From contig CAJTXR010000005.1 of assembly GCA_910584005.1 (NCBI GenBank), positions 57,290 through 121,289 of the forward strand: 64,000 bases of DNA. The letters run 5' to 3'. The stretch comes from an uncultured Anaeroplasmataceae bacterium. GTDB lineage: Bacteria; Bacillota_I; Bacilli_A; Acholeplasmatales; Anaeroplasmataceae. The notes beneath the pieces were generated by a model. It made no database searches. It saw nothing but the letters and a program-made list of their open reading frames with translations, and was not told the DNA's origin. The position numbers and the translations under genes are program-made. Positions within the stretch are counted from its first letter, which is position 1. Each line of letters opens with the position of its first letter. Positions 25,165 to 32,916 of the stretch are shown here, in pieces.

Positions 25165-26757
25165 ATGACTATACTCGGAAGCGTGAGTAATGTAGTTTGG
25201 ATTTCTCTTATTGTTTTGTGTTTAGTCTTCGGATTAATCATCGGTATTGTTGCTGGATACTTTGTACGTGTAAAAATGCATGAAAAATCATTTACAAAAA
25301 CAAAGGAAGAGGCTGAAAAAATTATTGCAATGGCAGAAGAAGAGGCTGAAAAGAAGAAAAAAGAAACTCTTCATGATGTGAAAGCCGAAATTGCAGAATT
25401 AAAGATTGAAGCAGATAAAGACATTAAAGAAAGAAAAAGTGTTGTTGTTGAATTAGAGAACAAATTAAATCAACGAGAGGATACTTTAGATCGCCGATCT
25501 ATTAATTTAGATCGCCGTGAAGAAATGTTAAATGCGAAAGAAAATAAGATTGATGAAAAGAAAATTGAATTAGAACAACAAAATAATAAGGTAGAAGCCA
25601 TTTTGAAGCAGCAAGAACAAAAGCTAATTGAAATTGCGGGTCTTACAAAAGAAGAAGCAAAGACAATTATCATGAATCGTGTTCGTGAAGAAATGAGTGT
25701 TGAGGTTGCAACCTACATCAAGGAAGAGGAAGAAAAAGCTCGTTTGGAAGTCAAATCTAAAGCGAAAAACGTGTTAGCATTGGCAATCCAAAAATATGCT
25801 GGAGAAACCGCCGGAGAAACAACAGTTTCTACAGTTTCTTTACCTGTTGATGAAATGAAAGGACGTATTATTGGCCGTGAAGGACGGAATATAAGAACCT
25901 TAGAATCTTTAACAGGTGTAGATTTAATCATTGATGATACACCAGAAGCAGTCGTATTATCAGGATTTGATCCAGTTCGTAGAGAAATTGCAAAGCGTTC
26001 TTTAGAGATTCTAGTAAGTGATGGTAGAATTCATCCGGCTCGAATTGAAGAGGTCGTAGAACGGTGTCGTGGTGAAGTTGAAATGGCAATCAGAGAAAAG
26101 GGCGAGGAAGCGGTATTTAAAACAGGAATTGGTAAGATTCATCCTGATTTAGTTCGTCTGATTGGACGCTTAAATTTCCGTACCAGCTATGGACAGAACG
26201 TTTTAAATCATTCTATTGAAACTGCTATGATTGCAGGAAAACTAGCTAGTGAAATTGGGGAAAATGAGGTCATTGCTCGTAGAGCAGGTCTACTTCATGA
26301 TATTGGAAAAGCTGTTGATCATGAAATAGAGGGCTCTCATGTGGATATTGGTGTAGAACTTGCGAAAAAGTATCATGAACCTAAAGAAGTAATTGATGCG
26401 ATTGCATCCCATCATGAGGATGTAGCACCAAAATCAATTATTGCTGTTTTAGTTGCTGCAGCAGATGCTCTTTCATCTGCAAGACCTGGGGCAAGAAGTG
26501 ACTCTGTTGAAAACTATGCAAAACGTCTAGAAAGTTTAGAGGCTATTTCTAATGGGGTAAAGGGAGTATCATCTTCCTTTGCAATTCAAGCTGGACGTGA
26601 GGTTAGAGTAATTGTAAATCCAGAAGAGGTTGATGATTTATCTACAATTTCTATCGCAAGACAGATTAAAGAAGAAATTGAAAATAAATTATCTTATCCT
26701 GGAACAATTAAGGTTACAGTTATTAGAGAAACAAGAGCAGTAGATGTTGCAAAATAA
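25165..26757 (+). CDS. rny: Ribonuclease Y
   Basis: Membrane-tethered endoribonuclease that starts mRNA decay in Firmicutes. The 530 residues run in the family order: an N-terminal transmembrane helix (WISLIVLCLVFGLIIGIVAGYF), a long charged coiled coil to ~residue 200, a KH RNA-binding domain with GRIIGREGRNIRTLE near 235, and an HD domain with LLHDIGKAVDHEIEGSH. The His-Asp pair binds the metal. The ATG at 25165 follows AAGGGGGAA; codons upstream in the same frame lie at the transcription start. Its synteny with ymdB and spoVS is as in Bacillus. The Ric complex modulates RNase Y in Bacillus, and a ricA candidate lies at 36041. Confidence 0.97.
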   Translation: MTILGSVSNVVWISLIVLCLVFGLIIGIVAGYFVRVKMHEKSFTKTKEEAEKIIAMAEEEAEKKKKETLHDVKAEIAELKIEADKDIKERKSVVVELENKLNQREDTLDRRSINLDRREEMLNAKENKIDEKKIELEQQNNKVEAILKQQEQKLIEIAGLTKEEAKTIIMNRVREEMSVEVATYIKEEEEKARLEVKSKAKNVLALAIQKYAGETAGETTVSTVSLPVDEMKGRIIGREGRNIRTLESLTGVDLIIDDTPEAVVLSGFDPVRREIAKRSLEILVSDGRIHPARIEEVVERCRGEVEMAIREKGEEAVFKTGIGKIHPDLVRLIGRLNFRTSYGQNVLNHSIETAMIAGKLASEIGENEVIARRAGLLHDIGKAVDHEIEGSHVDIGVELAKKYHEPKEVIDAIASHHEDVAPKSIIAVLVAAADALSSARPGARSDSVENYAKRLESLEAISNGVKGVSSSFAIQAGREVRVIVNPEEVDDLSTISIARQIKEEIENKLSYPGTIKVTVIRETRAVDVAK

Positions 26758-26764
26758 TAAATAG

Positions 26765-26792
26765 GGATGATTTTAATCATCCTTATTTTTTT
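26765..26792 (+). terminator. Hairpin and T-run between rny and ymdB
   Basis: GGATGAT and ATCATCC pair around TTTA, then a T-rich run that ends 2 nt before ymdB's GAAGGTGGG ribosome site. It can act as a partial terminator or attenuator; no promoter is seen between it and ymdB. Confidence 0.7.
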
Positions 26793-26806
26793 GAAGGTGG
26801 GAAAAT

Positions 26807-27562
26807 ATGAGAATTCTTTATTTGGGAGATATTGTAGGAGAAGCTACAATAGAGGTTTTAAAAAAGCATTTAGAAGCAATTAAAAAAGAATATAAAATTC
26901 AGCTTGTTTTTTGTAATGCTGAAAATGTGACAAAAGGAAAAGGACTATCTTTTAAACATTATAAAGAGTTAAAATCATTAGGAATTAGTGGAATGACTAT
27001 GGGAAATCATACCTTTTCTAAATCAGAAATCAAAGAGTATATCAAGGATGCTACGATAGCTCGTCCTGCAAATCTGTCAACGGACTATGGAAAAGATATT
27101 CTATATATTCAATATAATACGGAAACGATTGCGTTACTCAATTTTATGGGGCGAGTTTTTACAAATTCACTTGTGGATTGTCCTTTTAAAACAATGAATC
27201 AAATGCTTCCTTCTATCCATGCAGATAAAATCATCGTTGACTTTCATGGAGAGGCAACCAGTGAAAAGAAAGCATTTCTTTATGAATTTGCGGGAAAAGT
27301 AGATGCCATTGTGGGAAGCCATACGCATGTTAAAACAGATGATGCAGAAGTCATTCAAAACACTTGTTATATTACGGATTTAGGCATGTGTGGACCGAAA
27401 ACCTCTATTTTAGGGGATGACATATCTAGTGTTTTAAATCGTTTCAAAACGGGGATTGGTGAACCACTCCATGTGGCTACAGATACTAAATTTATATTAA
27501 CTGGTGTGATTTTAGATTTGGGGAAAGAAAATAAAATAGAGGATTTTAAAATCACAATTTAG
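26807..27562 (+). CDS. ymdB: Metallophosphoesterase YmdB (cyclic-nucleotide phosphodiesterase family)
   Basis: YmdB homologues have 2',3'-cyclic nucleotide phosphodiesterase activity and affect biofilm and colony development in Bacillus. The 251 residues show the family's metal-site motifs in order: MRILYLGDIVGE, FCNAENVTKGKGL, TMGNHTFSK, DFHGEATSEK and GSHTHVKTDD. These supply the Asp, Glu, Asn and His ligands. It lies between rny and spoVS, the conserved arrangement. GAAGGTGGG precedes the ATG. A terminator-like hairpin sits between rny and this gene, so its expression may depend on readthrough. Confidence 0.95.
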   Translation: MRILYLGDIVGEATIEVLKKHLEAIKKEYKIQLVFCNAENVTKGKGLSFKHYKELKSLGISGMTMGNHTFSKSEIKEYIKDATIARPANLSTDYGKDILYIQYNTETIALLNFMGRVFTNSLVDCPFKTMNQMLPSIHADKIIVDFHGEATSEKKAFLYEFAGKVDAIVGSHTHVKTDDAEVIQNTCYITDLGMCGPKTSILGDDISSVLNRFKTGIGEPLHVATDTKFILTGVILDLGKENKIEDFKITI

Positions 27563-27588
27563 GATATCTTCCCATGTATTATTTCTTG

Positions 27589-27619
27589 ACTCCTTTCATA
27601 TGCTTAATTAGAAAGGAGT
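27589..27619 (+). promoter_or_regulatory. spoVS leader hairpin burying the Shine-Dalgarno
   Basis: ACTCCTTTC (27589-27597) pairs perfectly over 9 bp with GAAAGGAGT (27611-27619), leaving a 13-nt loop. The AAAGGAG ribosome site of spoVS is wholly within the 3' arm, so the mRNA would be translated poorly until the stem opens. Confidence 0.7.
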
Positions 27620-27625
27620 AATTTT

Positions 27626-27886
27626 ATGGAAATATTAAAGGTATCTACAAAATCAAAGCCAAGCAGCGTTGCTGGAGCACTAGCGAATGCTTTTAAAACT
27701 AAAAATTTAGTCCAAATGCAAGCAATTGGAGCAGGTGCAATTAATCAAGCAATCAAATCAATTGCTATCGCAAGAGGCTATGTTGCTCCAACAGGAAAGG
27801 ATTTAATTGTTATTCCCGCTTTTTCAGATATTTTGATTGAAGGCGAAGAAAAAACAGCAATTAAACTCATCGTCAAGGCAATATAA
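27626..27886 (+). CDS. spoVS: Stage V sporulation protein S (SpoVS)
   Basis: A small Alba-like nucleic-acid-binding-fold protein needed for late sporulation stages in Bacillus. The 86 residues (MEILKVSTKSKPSSVAGALA at the start, GEEKTAIKLIVKAI at the end) match SpoVS in length and near-identity along the whole chain. It follows ymdB as in Bacillus. In Bacillus it is sigma-H dependent; no confident sigma-H site is seen, but a strong Shine-Dalgarno-masking hairpin is present in its leader. A terminator follows. SpoVS-like proteins also occur in non-spore-formers, so spoIIGA-sigE-sigG is better evidence for sporulation. Confidence 0.97.
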   Translation: MEILKVSTKSKPSSVAGALANAFKTKNLVQMQAIGAGAINQAIKSIAIARGYVAPTGKDLIVIPAFSDILIEGEEKTAIKLIVKAI

Positions 27887-27895
27887 TTTTTCAAC

Positions 27896-27918
27896 AAAGG
27901 AGCTAGCTCCTTTTTTTT
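27896..27918 (+). terminator. Intrinsic terminator after spoVS
   Basis: AAAGGAGC and GCTCCTTT form a compact hairpin, followed by further T residues. Confidence 0.85.
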
Positions 27919-27984
27919 ATTTGAAAAAGATTGAAAAATATGTTGAAGAATGATAAAATTAAAGAAAATGAGAGGTATAGGTAA

Positions 27985-28914
27985 ATGAATAAAAAAGTAG
28001 AAAAGTTTTTAACTGAACATCATCTAGAGGTTAATGGAAATTACGCATATGGTATCATTGAAGACTACGAAGTAAACGCAAAATTTACTGCTATTTATTT
28101 TGATAATACGGCAGTTCCTTTGTCTTTCCATATTTCTTGTTATACAACAGATGATCAAAAAAGAAATATAGAGAAAGCCATCCATGCGGCAACAATTAAA
28201 AAAATAAGTTTCAACTTTACACCTTATGGCTTGTATTTTGGTATTACAGACATTACATTAGGTAAATTACTTGTAAGATTAGAGGATGTTTTAAATACAA
28301 TTTTTAAAATTTTAACAGAAAATGGAGCTTTAGCTTCCGCAAACTGCCCTTATTGTGGGGAGTCTTTAGACACTCCAAAGAAATGCAAAATTGATGGATA
28401 TACGATTACTATTGATGAAACTTGTGCAAATCAAATCAATGCGGTAATTGCTTCAGAAAATGAAGATTTTGACCAATCTCCGAACAACTATTTGCGTGGC
28501 TTTTTAGGAGCCTGCATTGGTGGAGTGGCTGGTGCAGCGATTGCGTTTATCCTTTATTTTATTGGTTGGATATCTGCTATTTCTGCAGCAGTAGCCGCCG
28601 TTTTAGGTAGTTTCCTTTACATTAAGTTTGGCGGTAAAAAGAATAAGGGAATGATTTTTATTGTTATGGGGACAACTTTAGTCTTTATGATTCTTTCCGT
28701 TTTCCTTGTGTATATTGTATCAGCAGGTATTGCTGCAGATGAAGCGGGTGTATCCTTTAATGCAATAGAAGCATTTAACTATTGTATGCAAAAGGAAGAA
28801 TTTAGTCGGTTATTTGTTTTAGATATTATTTTAACAATTGTATTTTCAGTTTTAGGTGTATCCTATCAAGCATATCAATTATTTAAAATGACTAAAAGAA
28901 AAAAACAAATTTAA
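27985..28914 (+). CDS. Polytopic membrane protein with zinc-ribbon-like motif
   Basis: Unrecognised protein of 309 residues. Residues 1-120 are soluble and alpha/beta. Then CPYCGE (near 133) and a further Cys in PKKCK, with another in DETCANQ, suggest a small zinc-binding knuckle. Residues ~165-305 hold about four transmembrane segments (FLGACIGGVAGAAIAFILYFIG, AAVAAVLGSFLYI, MIFIVMGTTLVFMILSVFLVYIV, LDIILTIVFSVLGVSYQAY). The first of these is Gly/Ala-rich. It is a monocistronic gene bounded by terminators on both sides. Function unknown; the soluble plus zinc-ribbon plus membrane layout is common among uncharacterised Firmicute proteins. Confidence 0.75.
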   Translation: MNKKVEKFLTEHHLEVNGNYAYGIIEDYEVNAKFTAIYFDNTAVPLSFHISCYTTDDQKRNIEKAIHAATIKKISFNFTPYGLYFGITDITLGKLLVRLEDVLNTIFKILTENGALASANCPYCGESLDTPKKCKIDGYTITIDETCANQINAVIASENEDFDQSPNNYLRGFLGACIGGVAGAAIAFILYFIGWISAISAAVAAVLGSFLYIKFGGKKNKGMIFIVMGTTLVFMILSVFLVYIVSAGIAADEAGVSFNAIEAFNYCMQKEEFSRLFVLDIILTIVFSVLGVSYQAYQLFKMTKRKKQI

Positions 28915-28936
28915 GGAGTTTCGGCTCCTTTTTTTC
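28913..28936 (+). terminator. Intrinsic terminator
   Basis: AAGGAG and CTCCTT pair around TTTCGG, followed by T residues, just after the stop of the membrane protein gene. Confidence 0.8.
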
Positions 28937-29002
28937 TTTAAATTGTTTTTTAATTTTAGAAAGTATGCTACAATAGAAAGCAAAGAACAAGGAGAAAGAA
29001 TT

Positions 29003-29488
29003 ATGAAAATTTGTAATACAGAAGCAATGAAACAAATTAAAGAATTAGAAAAGAAAAAAGAAATCTTACTTTATACAGAAAATACCAAAAGTACAGTTTC
29101 TTATAAAGAAGGAGAAACAAAAAAACCATCTAAGTATGACTATAACCAAACTAGGACTAAGATTAAAGAGTTAGATACTCAAATTCGTAGATTGAAACAT
29201 GCTTTAGCAATAGCGAATTCTACAGTAGTTGTACAAGAATTTCATATGACCATTGGGGAGGCTTTGATTTATTTAGCACAACTAAATAATGAGTACCGTC
29301 AATTAGAAACACTATCTAGTAAGGATAAACTTGAAAGAAGAATTACCGCAAATGGTGTTTTAGAGTTTACAGAATGCTTGTATGATCCTGAAGAAGTTGA
29401 GCAAGCACAAAATAATCTTTACTCTGAAATAACAAAATTACAGGTTGCGATTGATCGAGCAAATTTAAATCATTATTTAGATATTTAG
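29003..29488 (+). CDS. Helical coiled-coil protein, resembles DIP1984-type family
   Basis: A 161-residue, charged, mostly helical cytoplasmic protein. The ATG at 29003 follows AAGGAG; an in-frame start at 28943 lies upstream of the extended -10 TGCTACAAT (28966-28974) and is rejected. Heptad-like stretches are seen at residues ~5-25, 45-70 and 125-155. The motif MTIGEALIYLAQLNNEYRQLETL and the C-terminal LYSEITKLQVAIDRANLNHYLDI resemble the small DIP1984-type hypothetical family. That resemblance is from memory of the pattern and is tentative. Function unknown. Confidence 0.65.
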   Translation: MKICNTEAMKQIKELEKKKEILLYTENTKSTVSYKEGETKKPSKYDYNQTRTKIKELDTQIRRLKHALAIANSTVVVQEFHMTIGEALIYLAQLNNEYRQLETLSSKDKLERRITANGVLEFTECLYDPEEVEQAQNNLYSEITKLQVAIDRANLNHYLDI

Positions 29489-29730
29489 TTTTTTTCCTGT
29501 GCTTTTCGTTTTGTTTATTTCATTGGAGGAAATCGTTTAAGTTTTAGGTTTTATGAACGATAGAATAAAGGTAATGATTTATTCTTTGTCAGTTTTTTGT
29601 TTATGGATAGAATTGGCAAATATTTTTTTTAAAAGAAAGGTACGAAAACTTTTGGTAGCAATATCATAGTGTAGGGAAGTAGAAGGTTATAGCTACATAT
29701 TTTAATTAAAAAAAGAAAAGAGGAAAAAAT
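29489..29730 (+). other. 242-nt gene-free stretch before the yqeY-like gene
   Basis: T-rich non-coding DNA without a credible reading frame. A 7-bp inverted repeat GAATAAA/TTTATTC lies near 29564-29585 and a weak GTAGC/GCTAC pair near 29655-29696. No riboswitch consensus or clear promoter was recognised, so any leader RNA here is unidentified. Confidence 0.5.
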
Positions 29731-30156
29731 ATGTTATTTAACGAAATTGCAAACGCAAATATTCAAGCATTAAAAGATCATGATAAGCAAGCAAGAGCTA
29801 TTCTTTCTGTTGTGTATGGGAAATTCAAATTAGAAGGCATCGCTAAAGGTGTAGGTGCCAATTCTTTAGATGATGCTGATTGTTTACGGATTATTCAAAA
29901 AACTATGAAGGAATTAGAAGAAGAACAACTTGGATATCAGCAGGCAAACCGACCTGAAAAGGTAGAAGAAATTCAATATCAAAAAAATGTATTATCTAAG
30001 TTTTTACCTAAACAAATGACAGAAGAAGAAATTCGAGCAGAGATTGCTAAATTGGAAGACAAGAAGATTCCAAATGTAATGAAACATTTTAAAATGAATT
30101 TTAATGGACAATGTGATATGGGTGTTGTCAGTAAAATTGCTAAAGAATTTAACTAA
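29731..30156 (+). CDS. yqeY: GatB/YqeY domain protein
   Basis: A 141-residue stand-alone YqeY protein, related to the C-terminal tRNA-binding helical domain of the GatB amidotransferase subunit. Features: an N-terminal helical bundle (LFNEIANANIQALKDHDKQARAILSVV), then KNVLSKFLPKQMTEEEIRAEI, which is highly typical, and the C-terminal GQCDMGVVSKIAKEFN. Length is the family norm. RBS AGAGGAAAAA. It is followed by an 18-bp-stem terminator. The precise role is unknown; a link to tRNA or aminoacylation is suggested by the family name only. Confidence 0.9.
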   Translation: MLFNEIANANIQALKDHDKQARAILSVVYGKFKLEGIAKGVGANSLDDADCLRIIQKTMKELEEEQLGYQQANRPEKVEEIQYQKNVLSKFLPKQMTEEEIRAEIAKLEDKKIPNVMKHFKMNFNGQCDMGVVSKIAKEFN

Positions 30157-30161
30157 ATGAG

Positions 30162-30218
30162 AATGGCATATAAATCGTATTTTGTCATATTTTGTCTTAC
30201 GATTTATATGCCATTTTT
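30162..30218 (+). terminator. Terminator with unusually long perfect stem
   Basis: An 18-bp perfect stem, 30162-30179 pairing with 30198-30215, with an 18-nt loop and a following T run. It ends the yqeY transcript. Confidence 0.85.
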
Positions 30219-30335
30219 CTTTAAAAAATGATAAAATAATTATAGAAAGATACATTTTATAAAAAAACAAGTTTGTTCATAATAGAATTTATAAATTAGA
30301 TATATTTTTAATATATAAGAAAAGGGGACAAGAAT

Positions 30336-30770
30336 ATGGAAGAAACCAAAAGAAAAAGTATTTTTAAGAATAAAAAAATAATGATCCCTATAGTATCTAT
30401 AATCTCAATTGTATTGGTAATATCTATTATCTTATCTGTACTATATATACCAAGAAAACTGACTACTTATATACATTGTAAATCAGCAGATGTTCAAGAA
30501 ATGTATATAACAATTCGGGAAAAGGATAAATTTATTATTGAAGAAAAAGATTATGATAATGTATTAGAAGAACTTAAAAAAATTCGTGTACGTCCAATGT
30601 ATTTTGATGCCTATAAAGGAAGAACTACTTACAAACTACATATTGAAACAAAACAAGACCAATATGAAATTGATGGTTTTTATATTAAAGTAAATCAAAC
30701 ATTCCATGACTATGATATGTTAAACATGGATCTTTTAGATGATTTAGTTAATAAATATATAACATTATAA
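30336..30770 (+). CDS. Single-pass membrane protein, paralog A of a three-gene family
   Basis: Unrecognised family. The 144 residues comprise a Lys-rich cytoplasmic start (MEETKRKSIFKNKK), one transmembrane helix (residues ~15-38, IMIPIVSIISIVLVISIILSVL) and a ~105-residue outside domain. That domain contains ADVQEMYIT, KKIRVRPMYF and YKLHIETKQDQYEIDGFYIK. Paralogs lie at 32295 and 32860. Its C-terminal half is close to identical to that of the 32295 copy, also at the DNA level. The gene ends 14 nt before the secreted caspase-like peptidase gene, so it is first in that operon. Possible roles are peptidase inhibitor, substrate, docking partner or immunity protein; all are inference from context. 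Confidence 0.75.
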   Translation: MEETKRKSIFKNKKIMIPIVSIISIVLVISIILSVLYIPRKLTTYIHCKSADVQEMYITIREKDKFIIEEKDYDNVLEELKKIRVRPMYFDAYKGRTTYKLHIETKQDQYEIDGFYIKVNQTFHDYDMLNMDLLDDLVNKYITL

Positions 30771-30784
30771 AAGGAGCAGATTAT

Positions 30785-32263
30785 ATGAAAACAAAAATTT
30801 TGTCTATTATTATGTTGTTGTTTATCTCTTTTGGTGTCCCTAATGTAAAAGTTAAAAATAATGAAAATACTATTTTTAATAAGGCATCCACAAATATAGA
30901 TGATTTTGATTTTAACCTTTTAACTGATGACACCTCAACAGAATTAAAATTAAATCGTAATCTCCCAGTATATATTGGCAAGGGGGAAGTATTAAATTTT
31001 CATTTTACCCCAGAGGACAATATGTATTATGTTATAGAAACAATAGGAGATATTGATACAAAATTGAAAATTGAAAATACGGTGTCTGGAACAATTATTA
31101 ATGATGATGGTGGCATTGGTTTTGATGCTAGAATAGGATTTCAGGCTATACCAAATCAAAAAATCAATATATATTTAAAATGTTATTCTGATAGTACTAG
31201 TGGGACAACAATACTTCAAATACGTAAACAAAGATTCTCTATGTTTGGATATAAGGAGAATAACGGGGTTAATACAATCAAAGATTTAGAGGTGCCTTAT
31301 AGCTCTTTTAAGTCAAAATTTGATAGTGTAAAATATGAAAATACATCAGCATCTCATGCATTAGATATAGATGAGAGAAGCATATCTAAATTAAATAGTG
31401 AAATAGTATTTTTTTCAGGGCATGGATATAAGGATGGATCTGGAATCTCTTTTAAAGAAGGAGATATCAGAAATTATACGGAATTCAATTTAAATCGAAC
31501 TAAAGTGGCAATGTGGGCTGCATGTCATTCAGCAGATTCTAATAATTATTTAAATATGTCCTTTGCTGAATATGCTGTAAAAAGAGGAGCAAAATCTTCT
31601 GTTGGTTTTAAGAATTCCATTAATGAAAATTCTTCAAAAACTTTTACAAACCGTTTTTTTGAAAAATTGGCTATTGGAAATAGCGTGGCTGAAGCTGCAA
31701 AATATGGAGCGGATGGATTGTTGTGGCCATGGGATAATGCAAAAGATTATGTTATTTTTGGAGATTCATCTTTAAAAGTAATTACCCCCACACTTTCAAT
31801 AAATACATTTAACTATTCAATTCCAACGGATTACATTAATGTTTTAAATGATATTGAACAGAATGATTTTTTGAAAGTTAATTCATCTGATGATAATTAT
31901 AGATATTATGAATTAATAAATGGCTATATGACAAATAGTTATATTGATATTGCTTATGCAAATAATGAAATTATTAATATTAATGATCAAAGAAAACCTT
32001 ATAAAATTGTTTTGAGTATAAATAGTGCTTACACAAATAAAAACTTTGGTAACTATGAAATAGAAGAATATAACTATTATAATTCAAACAATGTAATAAA
32101 TAAAAATATAATTTATTATAATTTTAATGGAGTAATGACACCAATAGAAATAAGCTCTATGGAATATATAAATGATATAAATGCTTATCTTAAAACAAGA
32201 TGCGTAAATCTACATACAGGGGAAACCATTGATTATTCTCTGATTAATGAATCAGATAAATAA
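30785..32263 (+). CDS. Secreted caspase-like (clan CD) cysteine peptidase with PPC-like domain
   Basis: A 492-residue exported protein, start supported by AAAAGGAG. Order: signal peptide (residues 1-~22, no lipobox), a beta-sandwich at ~58-148 like bacterial pre-peptidase C-terminal (PPC) domains (LNFHFTPEDNMYYVIETIGDIDTKL, DDGGIGFDARIGF), then a caspase/CHAT/gingipain-like domain at ~155-330. That domain has the catalytic pair His213 in IVFFSGHGYKDG and Cys247 in VAMWAACHSAD. Both follow hydrophobic beta-strands, the clan CD signature. Residues ~335-492 form an unrecognised Tyr/Asn-rich domain. It lies between membrane protein paralogs A and B in one operon. Peptidase activity is inferred from the dyad. 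Its substrate could be a surface protein of its own cell or of others. Confidence 0.83.
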   Translation: MKTKILSIIMLLFISFGVPNVKVKNNENTIFNKASTNIDDFDFNLLTDDTSTELKLNRNLPVYIGKGEVLNFHFTPEDNMYYVIETIGDIDTKLKIENTVSGTIINDDGGIGFDARIGFQAIPNQKINIYLKCYSDSTSGTTILQIRKQRFSMFGYKENNGVNTIKDLEVPYSSFKSKFDSVKYENTSASHALDIDERSISKLNSEIVFFSGHGYKDGSGISFKEGDIRNYTEFNLNRTKVAMWAACHSADSNNYLNMSFAEYAVKRGAKSSVGFKNSINENSSKTFTNRFFEKLAIGNSVAEAAKYGADGLLWPWDNAKDYVIFGDSSLKVITPTLSINTFNYSIPTDYINVLNDIEQNDFLKVNSSDDNYRYYELINGYMTNSYIDIAYANNEIININDQRKPYKIVLSINSAYTNKNFGNYEIEEYNYYNSNNVINKNIIYYNFNGVMTPIEISSMEYINDINAYLKTRCVNLHTGETIDYSLINESDK

Positions 32264-32351
32264 TAAAAAATATTACAAAGAAAGGAAAACTAAAATGGAA
32301 GAGTCAAAAAAAAGTTTTTTTAAAAATAAAAAAATAATGATTCCTGTAATA
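32204..32351 (+). repeat. ~148-bp direct repeat, copy 1 (peptidase 3' end to paralog B codon 19)
   Basis: Spans the last 20 codons of the peptidase gene, the spacer, and the first 19 codons of paralog B. It recurs at 32768-32916 with about four mismatches and one indel by eye. Confidence 0.85.
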
Positions 32352-32729
32352 TCCATAATAACAATCGTATTGTTACTATCAATCACATTATCTGTATTAC
32401 TTGTTCCTAGAAAATTAAGTAGTTATATAAATACAAATATAAATGAAGTAAAAACTGTTTATATAATAAAAGATGATAAACGATATGATATAGAAGAATA
32501 TGACACTATCTTTAAAGAACTAAGCCAAATTAAAGTTCGCCCAAGATATTTGAATTTTGTAAAAGGAAGAACCCCTTATAAGTTACATATTGAAACAAAA
32601 CAAGATCAATATGAAATTGATGGTTTTTATATTAAAGTAAATGATACATTACACAACTATGATATGTTAAATATGAAACTTTTAGATGAATTAATTTATA
32701 AATATACAAATAACCCCAATTTAAATTAG
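32295..32729 (+). CDS. Single-pass membrane protein, paralog B
   Basis: 144 residues with the same layout as paralog A: MEESKKSFFKNKK, a transmembrane helix at ~14-37, then an outside domain (EVKTVYIIKDDKRYDIEEYD, YKLHIETKQDQYEIDGFYIK). The start at 32295 follows AAAGGAAAAC and aligns with the two paralogs; an in-frame ATG at 32247 overlaps the peptidase gene and is rejected. It is a mosaic: the leader and first 19 codons match paralog C almost exactly, while the C-terminal half matches paralog A. It follows the peptidase stop by 31 nt. Function unknown; see the peptidase context. Confidence 0.75.
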   Translation: MEESKKSFFKNKKIMIPVISIITIVLLLSITLSVLLVPRKLSSYINTNINEVKTVYIIKDDKRYDIEEYDTIFKELSQIKVRPRYLNFVKGRTPYKLHIETKQDQYEIDGFYIKVNDTLHNYDMLNMKLLDELIYKYTNNPNLN

Positions 32730-32767
32730 ACATTTAACTTTAGAATCAATTGAAATATAGGAGTAAT

Positions 32768-32827
32768 GTAAATCTACATACAGGGGAAACCATTGATTAT
32801 TCTCTGATTAATGAGTCAGATAATTAA
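32768..32827 (+). pseudogene. Duplicated remnant of the peptidase gene's 3' end
   Basis: These 60 bases, read in frame, encode VNLHTGETIDYSLINESDN and a stop. They match the last 19 residues of the peptidase gene except for the final one (Lys to Asn). There is no start or upstream homology. It is debris of the duplication that placed paralog C behind paralog B. Confidence 0.85.
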
Positions 32828-32916
32828 TAAAAAAATATTACTAAGAAAGGAAAACTAAAATGGAAGAGTCAAAAAAAAGTTTTTTTAAGAATAAAAAAAT
32901 AATGATTCCTGTAATA
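32768..32916 (+). repeat. ~148-bp direct repeat, copy 2
   Basis: Second copy of the repeat at 32204-32351: peptidase 3' remnant, spacer, ribosome site and first 19 codons of paralog C. Confidence 0.85.

Noticed and set aside
29489..29730. Possible riboswitch before the yqeY-like gene
   Set aside because: Only weak inverted repeats; no consensus of a known riboswitch was found.
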